This document shows, in pieces, positions 25,472 through 33,600 of a DNA stretch of 64,000 nt. Position numbers and translations under genes: made by a program. The stretch's first letter is position 1. Every line of letters begins with the position of its first letter. The stretch is from an uncultured Alphaproteobacteria bacterium (GTDB lineage: Bacteria; Pseudomonadota; Alphaproteobacteria; GCA-2731375). The stretch spans positions 1,194,557 to 1,258,556 of the forward strand of contig CATOSZ010000003.1 in NCBI GenBank assembly GCA_951812805.1, given 5' to 3'. The notes under the pieces are model-generated. The model saw only the letters and a list, made by a program, of their open reading frames with translations. It made no database searches and was not told where the DNA came from.

Positions 25472-26683
25472 ATGAACAGGCACATCAAGCCTACGGGCCC
25501 ACAGGGGCCGAGCGGCGAAGAACAACTTTATGAACACACGCGGCGGATCGCCAAGCGGATCGACGGCGAAGGCGCGGTGCATTTTCGTTTCTCGTCCCTC
25601 CTGACGATTCATCGTCGACCGGAGAACCTGGCGATTGCCGCGGAATGCTGTCTGGACGCGCTAGGCAGTCCGGAATGTCACTGGTTCCCACTCGCAAACG
25701 GGGACCTCGTCGTTATTGCCACCCGCGAGACGACCGGCGCCCTGGAGACGGCGATCACCCAGGTCCGCAACCTCTTCACCGAGGATCCGATCGGGCCCGA
25801 GGCCTTCTCCCGCACCTTCATGCTCGACCACGAGTTCGCGGAGTTCTTCGATATCGTCGGTTCCCTGCTGCGCGAAGACACCGCGCGAAAGGCGGAGGGG
25901 GGCCCCGGCGGCGCTCCGGCGCTCGAGCCGTTGACGCCGGCCCGTCTCGGGCAGGTAGAGGGCGCCGTCGCCAACTTCGATCTCTCCGACGTGGTGCGTC
26001 GGCAGGCGGTCTGCGCCCTGACGCCCGGCGCCCCGCCGCGCCCCGTGTTCAATGAAACCTATTTTTCGATCGACGAGCTGCGCCGCCGTCTGCTGCCGGA
26101 TGTCGATCTTCTGGCCAATCGCTGGCTGTTCCAGTACCTGACCTGCATTCTGGACGAACGGCTCCTGAAGCTGCTGGGGGAACTCGAAAGCAAGGTTCGC
26201 CTGCCGACCAGCATCAACATCAACATCTCCACCCTGACCAGCCGCGCGTTCCTCGATTTCGATCGCCGCCGCGCCCGCGCCATGGCCCGCGAAAAGGACG
26301 AGGCGAAGCGGGCGAAACGCTTGATCCTGGAGTTGCAGCCCTTCGACGTCATCGCCGATATGCCGGCGTTCAATTTCGCGCGCAACTTCGCCCGGGCGCG
26401 CAACTACATGATCTGCCTGGACGGACTGTCCTGCCTGAACCTGCCGCTGCTGCCGCGCGACCTGTTGAACGTCGACCTCGCGAAACTGCACTGGCGGGCG
26501 GAGGAGTCGGACGCGATCAACCAGAACCGCTCGGCCGTCGCCGAGACGGTGGAGCGCTTCGGCGCCAGCCGGGTGATCCTCGCGCGTTGTGACGATGCGC
26601 AGGCCATCGAGCTCGGCCAATCCGTCGGCATCACCCTTTTCCAGGGCCGCCACGTCGACAAGCTGCTCGCCCGAAAGCCATAA
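25472..26683 (+). CDS. Degenerate EAL-domain protein (probable non-catalytic c-di-GMP-signalling or scaffold protein)
   Basis: A 403-residue soluble protein. Residues about 33-105 resemble a degenerate GGDEF-like domain (VHFRFSSLLTIHRRPENLAIA, then FPLANGDLVVIATR). Residues about 210-400 follow the EAL fold: SININISTLTS where active enzymes have SVNLS, LILELQPFD near 284 in place of a metal-binding ELTE motif, ICLDGLS near 313 in place of the DDFG motif, LLNVDLAKLHW near 331 in place of the KID motif, and GITLFQG near 385 for the GxxxQG end. Key metal ligands appear lost, so diesterase activity is unlikely. The ATG at 25472 has GAGGGAGGG upstream. It is divergent from the glycosyltransferase. 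Confidence 0.75.
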   Translation: MNRHIKPTGPQGPSGEEQLYEHTRRIAKRIDGEGAVHFRFSSLLTIHRRPENLAIAAECCLDALGSPECHWFPLANGDLVVIATRETTGALETAITQVRNLFTEDPIGPEAFSRTFMLDHEFAEFFDIVGSLLREDTARKAEGGPGGAPALEPLTPARLGQVEGAVANFDLSDVVRRQAVCALTPGAPPRPVFNETYFSIDELRRRLLPDVDLLANRWLFQYLTCILDERLLKLLGELESKVRLPTSININISTLTSRAFLDFDRRRARAMAREKDEAKRAKRLILELQPFDVIADMPAFNFARNFARARNYMICLDGLSCLNLPLLPRDLLNVDLAKLHWRAEESDAINQNRSAVAETVERFGASRVILARCDDAQAIELGQSVGITLFQGRHVDKLLARKP

Positions 26684-26747
26684 CGCCCTTGCCGCACCGT
26701 CGGCCGGATGCTAGCGGAACGCTTCGGGCGATGAAGGGGAGCGCGGC

Positions 26748-27503
26748 ATGCAGATCGAATTCACCAACCGGACGGTACCGGTCACCGGCATCGTCGGCGG
26801 CATCGGCCGCGCCATCGCCGAGGGCTTCGCGGCCCGCGGTGCCCGGGTGCATGGCGCCGACCTGCCGGGCGGCGCGCTGGACGCGGCGGCGGGCGAGGCG
26901 ATCCGGCCCTGGCCCCTCGATATCGCGGACGCCGCGGCCGTTGCCGCCGTCGTCGAAAGCATCGAGGCGACGAGCGCGGCGGGCGCCCTCGATATCGTCG
27001 TGCACTCCGCGGGCGGCGTCCGCGGCCAGGTCGCCAAGCCGATCGAGGAGATCGAGCCCGAAGCCTGGCACGCCATCCAGAACGCCAACCTGACGGGCGC
27101 CTTCAATCTCGCCCGCGCGGTGGCGCCGGGCATGAAGCGCCGGGGTGCCGGCCGCATGGTCGTGATCTCCAGCCGCGCCGGCCTCGGGGTCAGCCGCACC
27201 GGTATCCAGAGCTATGCCGCCGCCAAGGCCGGGCAGCTGGGCCTGGTTCGCCAGCTGGCGCATGAACTCGGGCCCCACGGCATCACCGTCAACGCGGTGG
27301 CGCCGGGCTTCCTGCGCTCCAACCCGGATTCCGAAGCGCAATGGCAATCCTACGGCGAAGAGGGCCAGGCCCGGATGGTCGAGGGTATCGCGCTCCGCCG
27401 TCTCGGCCGGCCGGAGGACATCGCCAATGCCGTGTTCTTCCTCGCTTCCGAGCAGGCCGCCTGGATCACCGGCCAAACCCTGGCGGTGAACGGAAGGCCC
27501 TAG
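26748..27503 (+). CDS. SDR-family oxidoreductase
   Basis: A 251-residue short-chain dehydrogenase. The cofactor motif is unusual: TGIVGGIGRAIAEGF (TGxxxGIG retained). VHSAGGVRG replaces the NNAG motif. Catalytic VVISSRAG and YAAAKAGQ are intact, and the end WITGQTLAVNGRP is canonical. The ATG at 26748 follows AGGGGAGCGCGGC. Substrate unknown. A long palindromic repeat begins 26 bp after the stop. Confidence 0.92.
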   Translation: MQIEFTNRTVPVTGIVGGIGRAIAEGFAARGARVHGADLPGGALDAAAGEAIRPWPLDIADAAAVAAVVESIEATSAAGALDIVVHSAGGVRGQVAKPIEEIEPEAWHAIQNANLTGAFNLARAVAPGMKRRGAGRMVVISSRAGLGVSRTGIQSYAAAKAGQLGLVRQLAHELGPHGITVNAVAPGFLRSNPDSEAQWQSYGEEGQARMVEGIALRRLGRPEDIANAVFFLASEQAAWITGQTLAVNGRP

Positions 27504-27528
27504 AGCGGATCAAGTTTGATCCGAATCG

Positions 27529-27608
27529 CCCGGCCACCCGCTCCCCCGTCCCAACCACCCGTGGAGTGTACCCTTGGGGTGGTTGGGACGGGGGAGCGGG
27601 TGGCCGGG
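27529..27608. repeat. Long palindromic repeat, copy 1 (32-bp perfect arms, 16-base loop)
   Basis: Arms 27529-27560 and 27577-27608 are perfectly complementary; the loop 27561-27576 reads GTGGAGTGTACCCTTG. Outer fragments also pair (GTTTG with CAAAC, AGAGC with GCTCT), and a GGATCAA/TTGATCC mini-hairpin lies just before the left arm. It is intergenic between the convergent ends of the SDR gene and regA. The related copy is at 54081-54164. It may serve as a bidirectional terminator and/or be a non-autonomous mobile palindrome. Confidence 0.85.
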
Positions 27609-27641
27609 ACCAAACCTGACGTGCTCTAAACGGCGGGACGT

Positions 27642-28196
27642 TCACTCGCGCGGCGAATGCTTGGCGAGGATCCGCTGCAAGGTTCGCCGATGCATGTTGA
27701 GGCGGCGGGCCGTCTCCGAGACGTTGCGATCGCAGAGCTCGTAGACCCGCTGGATATGCTCCCAACGCACCCGGTCCGCGGACATCGGCCGTTCCGGCGG
27801 CGGCGGGCGGTCGGCCCCGTCGGCGGTGAGCGCCGCGACGATGTCGTCGGCGTCCGCCGGCTTGGCCAGGTAATCGATGGCGCCGAGCTTCACCGCCGCG
27901 ACGGCGGTGGCGATGTTGCCATAGCCGGTCAGCACGACGACGCGGCAATCGGGCCTGGCCGCCCGCAGGGCCTGCACCACGTCGAGACCGCTGCCATCAC
28001 CGAGGCGAAGGTCGACGACGGCGTGGGCCGGCGCCTGGGCGCGGGCCTGCATCGCGCCCTCCGCCGCGTTCTCCGCCTGGACGACATCGAAGCCTCGGCG
28101 CTCCATCGCCCGCGCCAAGCGCGCCAGCCACAGCGCGTCGTCGTCCACCAAAAGCAATGATCGATCCGCCGGGCGATCCGCCTCGTCGTCCGCCAT
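27642..28196 (-). CDS. regA: Response regulator of the RegA/ActR/PrrA type
   Basis: A 184-residue two-component regulator. The receiver domain has LLVDDD near residue 15, the phospho-acceptor D62 (VVDLRLGDGSGLDVV), T in VVLTGYG, and K in YLAKPADA. A proline-rich linker (PPPPERP) leads to a Fis-type helix-turn-helix (ETARRLNMHRRTLQRILAKHSPRE), the near-invariant RegA DNA-binding tail. Its start overlaps the regB stop (TGATG), so the two are translationally coupled. It likely controls redox-responsive energy metabolism genes. Confidence 0.93.
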   Translation of the reverse strand: MADDEADRPADRSLLLVDDDALWLARLARAMERRGFDVVQAENAAEGAMQARAQAPAHAVVDLRLGDGSGLDVVQALRAARPDCRVVVLTGYGNIATAVAAVKLGAIDYLAKPADADDIVAALTADGADRPPPPERPMSADRVRWEHIQRVYELCDRNVSETARRLNMHRRTLQRILAKHSPRE

Positions 28197-29515
28197 CACA
28201 GACCCCTCTCCGATTCGTCCCATCCCAGTTTCTCTTCGATTCGCGTCCTTGGCCAGCCGATCCGCACCCGGGCGCCCCGTTCCCGCCCCCGATTGGCGAA
28301 GCCGAGCGTCGCCCCGGTACGCTCCAGCAAGGTCTTCGAGATGAAGACACCGAGCCCCATGCGTCCCCGACCCCGCCGGGTGCCGACATAAGGCTCGCCC
28401 AAGGCCAGCAGAATATCCGGCGCGAAGCCCGGCCCGTCGTCGAGAATCTCGCAGACGACTTCCTCGGCGCTCCAGGCGGCGGTGACCCGGACTTCGCTCC
28501 GCGCGAAGTCGATGGCGTTCTCCAGGATATTGCCGAGGCCCTGCAACAGCTCCGCCCGCCGCGCGACGACCGGTTCCTCGGAATCGTCGAGGGCCTCGGC
28601 CTCCAGACGAATCTCGATACCGGCGCGCCGTGCCGGTTCGATCGCGCCGGCCAGCAAGCTGCCGAACGGCAGGCGGGAGAAGGCGCGATCCTGTTCGCCG
28701 GACGGATCCTGCGCCAGCCGGGTCAGGATCTCCCGGCAGCGGTCGACCTGACTGTTCAGCAGCGCCATGTCCTCGCCCATGGGATCGTCCTCGGGCAGGT
28801 CCGCGGCCAGTTCCCGCCCGACCAGCGCGATGGTGCCGAGCGGGGTGCCAAGTTCGTGCGCCGCGGCGGCGGCCAGCGCGCCGAGCGAGCTGATTTCCTG
28901 CTCGCGCGCCAGCACCCGCTGGGTTTCGGCCAGCGCATCGGACATCCGCCGCGATTCCTCCGCCACCCGCCAGGCATAGAGGGTGAGGAACAGCATCCCC
29001 AGCACCAGCGCGATCCAGATCCCGATCAAATAGATCTCCGGCACGACGAAGCCCGGTGACGGCCAGGGCAAGGGCAGGTGGCGGAACATCAGGAAGCTGA
29101 CGCCCGCACAAGCGACGAGGGTCAGCGACAACGTGCTGGCGAGCGTGAGGATCGTCGCCGAAATCGTCACCGGCACGATCAGCAGCAGACAGAACGGATT
29201 GGCGAGGCCGCCGGTCAGGTAGAGCAGGGCCGACAGCTGCACGATGTCGTAGCCGAGCAGCAGCGCCGCCTCGCGCTCGCTGTGCCAGCCGGCGAGCGAG
29301 CGGCGAAACTGCATCCAGATGTTGAGGATCGCCGAACAGGCGACCGCCGCCATGGCCCAGCCCATCGGCAGGTCGAGGCCGAAGCCCTCGCTCACCAGCA
29401 ACAGTGTTGCGACCTGGCCGAGTACGGCGATCCACCGGGTGGCGAGCAGCGTACGCACGCGGACCCGGCCGGGCCGGGGTCGGATATCGGCGGTTCCGAG
29501 GTCTATGGCGGACAT
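28196..29515 (-). CDS. regB: Redox-sensing histidine kinase of the RegB/ActS/PrrB type
   Basis: A 439-residue kinase with six transmembrane helices (about residues 25-180). The periplasmic-loop quinone-binding heptapeptide GGLANPF is at 102-108. The H-box AHELGTPLGTIA has the phosphorylated H220. The conserved redox-active cysteine of the family is C260 in SQVDRCREIL. The ATP-binding region has NILENAIDFA, DDGPGFAP and GLGVFISKTLLERTGA. The frame is open to 29602; ATG 29515 (MSAIDLG) is chosen as the family-like start. It is divergent from the amidohydrolase gene. Confidence 0.93.
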   Translation of the reverse strand: MSAIDLGTADIRPRPGRVRVRTLLATRWIAVLGQVATLLLVSEGFGLDLPMGWAMAAVACSAILNIWMQFRRSLAGWHSEREAALLLGYDIVQLSALLYLTGGLANPFCLLLIVPVTISATILTLASTLSLTLVACAGVSFLMFRHLPLPWPSPGFVVPEIYLIGIWIALVLGMLFLTLYAWRVAEESRRMSDALAETQRVLAREQEISSLGALAAAAAHELGTPLGTIALVGRELAADLPEDDPMGEDMALLNSQVDRCREILTRLAQDPSGEQDRAFSRLPFGSLLAGAIEPARRAGIEIRLEAEALDDSEEPVVARRAELLQGLGNILENAIDFARSEVRVTAAWSAEEVVCEILDDGPGFAPDILLALGEPYVGTRRGRGRMGLGVFISKTLLERTGATLGFANRGRERGARVRIGWPRTRIEEKLGWDESERGL

Positions 29516-29631
29516 CTGGCTCACGGGGCGGCATGTTACGCCATCATGCGCGGCCTCGACGAGGGGCGACGACGGGGGGCGACGACGGGGGGGCCTCGGC
29601 ACCCCGGGTGCGGACGGCTATAGTGCCGGCC

Positions 29632-30408
29632 ATGAACGACAGCGGCACAATCGACATCGCGACGACCGGCGCCTGGCGGGCCTTCGAGGTGGTCAACCCC
29701 GAAGGGCGCGCGGGCGCGCTCATCACCTGCGATCACGCCAGCCGGGCGATCCCGCCGGAACTCGACGATCTCGGCCTCCCGCCCGTGGCGCTCTCGCGCC
29801 ATATCGCCTGGGACATCGGTGCGGCCGACGTCGCACGCCGGCTGGCCGCGCTGCTGGATGCACCTGCCGTGCTCGCCGGCACCTCGCGCCTGGTGGTCGA
29901 TTGCAACCGTATGGCCGGCGATACGACGGCCATGCCGGCGGTGAGCGACGGCACCGCCGTTCCCGGCAACCGGAACCTCGACGAGGCCGAACGGGCGCGG
30001 CGCCACCGGCTCTATTTCCAGCCCTATCACGCGGAAGTCTCGCGCCGGCTGACGGCGGCGGGGCCGCAGACCCTGGTGGTAAGCGTGCACAGCTTCACGC
30101 CGGCGATGAACGGCATCACGCGGCCCTGGCACGTCGGCGTGCTGCACGACGGCAACGAGGTGACCGCGAACCGGTTGCTCGCCGCCTTGCGGGACATGGC
30201 GGGTCTGGTGGTCGGCGACAACGAGCCCTATTCCGGCGGTGAGCCCGAGGGCTATGGCATCAAGGTCTACGGTAAGGAACGCGGCCACCCGATGGCGATG
30301 TTCGAGATCCGCCAGGACCTGGTCGCCGACGCGGCCGGTACGGCGGCCTGGGCGGATATTCTGCACGCGGCGCTCTCGCCGCTGCTCGACGGCGGGGGCC
30401 GGGCATGA
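29632..30408 (+). CDS. N-formylglutamate amidohydrolase-family protein
   Basis: A 258-residue zinc-dependent amidohydrolase of the FGase family (PF05013). Features are LITCDHASRAIPPEL near residue 30, RHIAWDIGAADVARRL, RLVVDCNRMAGD, VVSVHSFTPAMNG and a final GIKVYGKERGHPMAMFEIRQDL. The archetype hydrolyses N-formylglutamate in histidine degradation, but no hut genes are near. Its stop overlaps the next gene (ATGA), so it probably works with the YbdK-like ligase. Confidence 0.88.
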   Translation: MNDSGTIDIATTGAWRAFEVVNPEGRAGALITCDHASRAIPPELDDLGLPPVALSRHIAWDIGAADVARRLAALLDAPAVLAGTSRLVVDCNRMAGDTTAMPAVSDGTAVPGNRNLDEAERARRHRLYFQPYHAEVSRRLTAAGPQTLVVSVHSFTPAMNGITRPWHVGVLHDGNEVTANRLLAALRDMAGLVVGDNEPYSGGEPEGYGIKVYGKERGHPMAMFEIRQDLVADAAGTAAWADILHAALSPLLDGGGRA

Positions 30409-31571
30409 CAGCACACAACGAGCCGAGCTTCACCCTCGGCATCGAGGAGGAATACCTGCTGGTCGACAAGACCAGTCGCGATCTCGCGAGCGATCCGCCG
30501 CCCGAATTGATGCACGAATGCGAGAACCGGTTGAGCGGCCGGGTGACGACCGAGTTCCTGCGTGCGCAGATCGAAGTCGGCACCCGGGTCTGCACCTCGA
30601 TCGCCAACGCGCGCGAGGATCTGGTCGAGCTGCGCGGCACCGTCGCACAGGTCGCGGGCGAGCATGGCCTGGCGCCGATCGCCGCCTCCAGCCACCCCTT
30701 CGCCAATTGGCGCCAACAGAGCCGCACCCAGAAAGAGCGCTACGAAATGCTGGCCCGCGACATGCAGGCCGTCGCCGGCCGCCTGCTGATCTGCGGCATG
30801 CACGTCCACGTCGCCATCGAGGACGAAGACCTGCGCATCGACCTGATGAACCAGGTGAAATATTTCCTGCCCCACCTGCTGGCGCTCTCGACCTCCTCGC
30901 CGTTCTGGGAGGGGGCGGATACCGGCCTCAAGTCCTACCGTCTGACCGTATTCGACGCCATGCCGCGGACCGGCATCCCGGAGCGGTTCGAGTCCTGGGG
31001 TGAATACCAGCGCCTGGTCGGCCGCCTGGTCGGTGCCGGGCTGATCGAGGACGCCAGCAAGATCTGGTGGGACATCCGGCCGAGCGCGCGCTTCCCGACG
31101 CTGGAGATGCGCATGACCGATGTGTGCACCCGGCTCGACGACGCGCTGGCGATTGCCGCGCTCTATCAATGCCTGCTCTCGATGCTCTATCGCCTGCGCC
31201 GCAACAACCAGCGCTGGCGGATCTATCCGGCGATCTGCGTCGAGGAGAACCGCTGGCGCGCGCAGCGCTACGGCACCACCCACACCCTGGTCGATTTCGG
31301 CCAGGGCGCCCAGGTCGGCTATGCGGCGCTGCTGGACGAAATTTGCGAGTTGGTGGCCCCCGACGCCGAAAAACTCGGCTGCGTCGACGAGTTGGCGCAC
31401 GCGCGCGACATCGTCAAACGCGGAACCAGCGCCGAAAAACAGCTTGAAGTCTTCAATACCGCCCGCGCCGAGGGGGCCGAGACGATGGAGGCGCTGCGCC
31501 TGGTCGTCGACTGGCTGATCGAGGAAACCGCGCACGGCACCACGGCCGGGACCGGGGATACGATTGCGTGA
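30405..31571 (+). CDS. Carboxylate-amine ligase, YbdK/GCS2 family
   Basis: A 388-residue glutamate-cysteine ligase type 2-like enzyme. The signature opening is FTLGIEEEYLLVDKTSRDL. Later segments are ICGMHVHVAIEDEDLRIDLMNQ (active-site GxHVHV), STSSPFWEGADTGLKSYR and WWDIRPSARFPTLEMRMTD. E. coli YbdK has only weak gamma-glutamylcysteine synthetase activity; the true product in this clade is unknown. It overlaps the preceding amidohydrolase by 4 bp, implying a two-gene operon making or breaking a gamma-glutamyl or N-acyl compound. Confidence 0.93.
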   Translation: MTAHNEPSFTLGIEEEYLLVDKTSRDLASDPPPELMHECENRLSGRVTTEFLRAQIEVGTRVCTSIANAREDLVELRGTVAQVAGEHGLAPIAASSHPFANWRQQSRTQKERYEMLARDMQAVAGRLLICGMHVHVAIEDEDLRIDLMNQVKYFLPHLLALSTSSPFWEGADTGLKSYRLTVFDAMPRTGIPERFESWGEYQRLVGRLVGAGLIEDASKIWWDIRPSARFPTLEMRMTDVCTRLDDALAIAALYQCLLSMLYRLRRNNQRWRIYPAICVEENRWRAQRYGTTHTLVDFGQGAQVGYAALLDEICELVAPDAEKLGCVDELAHARDIVKRGTSAEKQLEVFNTARAEGAETMEALRLVVDWLIEETAHGTTAGTGDTIA

Positions 31572-31956
31572 GTGAAATTTGATACCCATTTGGGGGATGC
31601 GTTTATCTCCAAACGGTCTTATGTTTCGATCTGGTCTGGCCCGAATGCGGCGCTTTCTGAGAGGGAAAGCAAGGCATCCACAGCTGGGGCGAGGCCCCGC
31701 GGCAGGTGTCGTGTCGATAGGCGCGGTCCAGCTTGCGGATCCGTCGTCCGGTCCGGTAACGGTTTCTCACGTCGGCCGAAGCCGGGCCGGACGACACTCC
31801 TCCCGAGGGACGCAAGATTCCCCGGGGCGAGACACTCGAGGACGATGAAGACACGAACGGTTCAGGGCATGGACCGGATGTGTGATCGCGAACACTGACG
31901 TTCGCGCGGCCGGCCACTAGGCTCGGCTGGTTATCGTAATCGGGGGCCTTGAAGCC
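31572..31956. other. Intergenic region upstream of the protease gene
   Basis: 385 bp with no convincing gene; short open frames here are Arg/Gly/Pro-rich and lack family features. It carries one palindromic site (31583-31599). No terminator or promoter could be assigned with confidence. Confidence 0.5.
31583..31599 (+). promoter_or_regulatory. Palindromic operator-like motif TACCCATTTGGGGGATG
   Basis: Related to the sites at 16076-16087 and 59067-59083: all three share TACCCA-WW-TGGG followed by K-GATG. Here one arm has a G in place of the T. It lies 12 bp after the YbdK-like stop and about 360 bp upstream of the protease start. Confidence 0.35.
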
Positions 31957-33600
31957 ATGTTGAAATCGAAATTCGCCGCGCTTGCCACGAGCCTGTTTTA
32001 GTCGACGGGGATCGCCTTGATGGGCGCGTCGCCGACGCTCGGCGCGACGGCGATCGACGATGGCGCCGTCGAAGATGACAATGGCCACCACCGGGGACCC
32101 GGCCTAAGCTCGGATCTTCGCGACCAAAACAAAAATGGCCTTGCCGATGGCCTCGAGGCCCGATTGCCGGGCATGGCCGGAAACGAGGCGATCGACGTAG
32201 TTGTGACCCTCGTGCGGCCAGCTCCCAAAGCCGCGATCGAGAACGCGATCGGCGCCTTCGGTCTCGTGCACGAGTTCAAGCTGATCGATGGATTTACGGG
32301 CACGGTGACCGCAGGGCAGGCACGCGCGCTTGCCAGACTGCCTTTTGTTTTCCGGGTCGAGCCGGTCTATCGGGTGGTCGCCGCCATGGAGGGGGCGAAG
32401 GCCAGCGCCGGAGTAGACAACGTGCACCAGGCCTTCAGTGGAACGGGCCTCGGCCGTGGCGCTGGCGTCGACGTTTGCGTCGTCGATTCCGGGCTCCAAT
32501 GGACTCACGAGCTGTTCGACGACAATCCGGCCCGGTTCAAGGGCTTTTACAATCTCTTGACCGATGAACAGTCTTCCACCGATGGCAGCATTGTGGCGGA
32601 CGGCAATGGTCATGGAACGCATGTGACCTCGATTCTGGCGGGGGACGGTACGGGAGGCCCCTATGCGGCTCCCCTCATGGGTATCGTGCCTGAGGCATCC
32701 CTTTACATTGCCAAGGTCTTGGACAGTTCCGGTTTCGGGCAAGACAGCGACGTGGCGATCGCCGTCGAATGGTGCGCTCTCATGGGTGCCGATGCGATCA
32801 ACCTCAGCCTGATCGGCGACGATGCGATCACGGACGGCTCCGACGCCATGAGCCAGCTGGTCAACGCGGTGGTGCAACGGGGTACTGTCGTGGTGGCCGG
32901 CGTGGGCAACAACGACGTTCCCCATGACTTGCATCCCCCGGCCGTCGCCCATCTCGCCATTGCCGTCGGCGCCTACGGGGAATGGTCCGAATCTCCCCAG
33001 TTCGTCCAGGCGGCAAATGGCTTGGGACAGGGGAATTTCGCCCTGGCCGCCGAATCCCACGGCCCCTATGTCGGTACGTTTTCATCCATGGGGATTACAT
33101 CCGACGGCCGTATCAAGCCGGATATCATGGCGCCCGACGTGACCATCGCCGCCGCCTACGCAAACATACTTCCCCAAATCTTCGATTGTGGCGACACGTG
33201 TTACGAGATCCTCAGCGGCACCTCGATGGCAACGCCGATCGTCACCGGCATCGTCGCGCTGATGCGGGAAGTCGATCCGAACGTGACGCCCGATGCCGTT
33301 CGGCGCATTCTGTTCGATACCGCCGAGTGGCGCGGTGAGGAGGGCGGTGTCGACGATCCCGACAAGTCTCCCTATTGGGGCTTCGGCATGGTCAACGCCC
33401 ATGCGGCGGTCGATCAGGTCATACAAGAGCTCGATGGTGGCACCATCGGCGGCATGGCACCCGACTTTCCCGCCTTTTATCAATCGGGGCAGGTCTGGGT
33501 GGATCTGGAGCAGACCGTCTCGGTCGAATTTTCGATTACAGACAGCACTGCGCCGCTGGTCGCCGCCGTGACCGGACCGAAGAGCGGCGAGCTCTATTGA
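31957..33600 (+). pseudogene. Secreted subtilisin-like (S8) serine protease, N-terminal and catalytic part, with an in-frame TAG in the signal peptide
   Basis: From ATG 31957 the frame reads MLKSKFAALATSLF, then TAG (31999-32001), then STGIALMGASPTLGATA: an evident secretory signal sequence interrupted by amber. After it comes an I9-like propeptide region (EAIDVVVTLV to RVEPVYRVV), then an S8 domain. Its catalytic Asp is in VDVCVVDSGLQ, His in GNGHGTHVTS, oxyanion Asn in VAGVGNND, and Ser in LSGTSMATPIVTG. The frame then meets TGA at 33598-33600 and continues open for 661 codons (next entry). A TTG at 32017 or ATG at 32020 could start translation after the amber, but without a signal peptide core. 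Confidence 0.8.

Noticed and set aside
27642..29534. One 630-residue minus-strand frame joining regA to upstream sequence
   Set aside because: Only the last 184 residues are a real protein (RegA). The rest is an out-of-frame reading of regB.
31999..33600. Amber and opal recoding as pyrrolysine or selenocysteine in the protease
   Set aside because: No SECIS-like hairpin or conserved context was seen, the amber falls in a signal peptide, and the local MttB homologue has no in-frame TAG; nonsense mutations are simpler.
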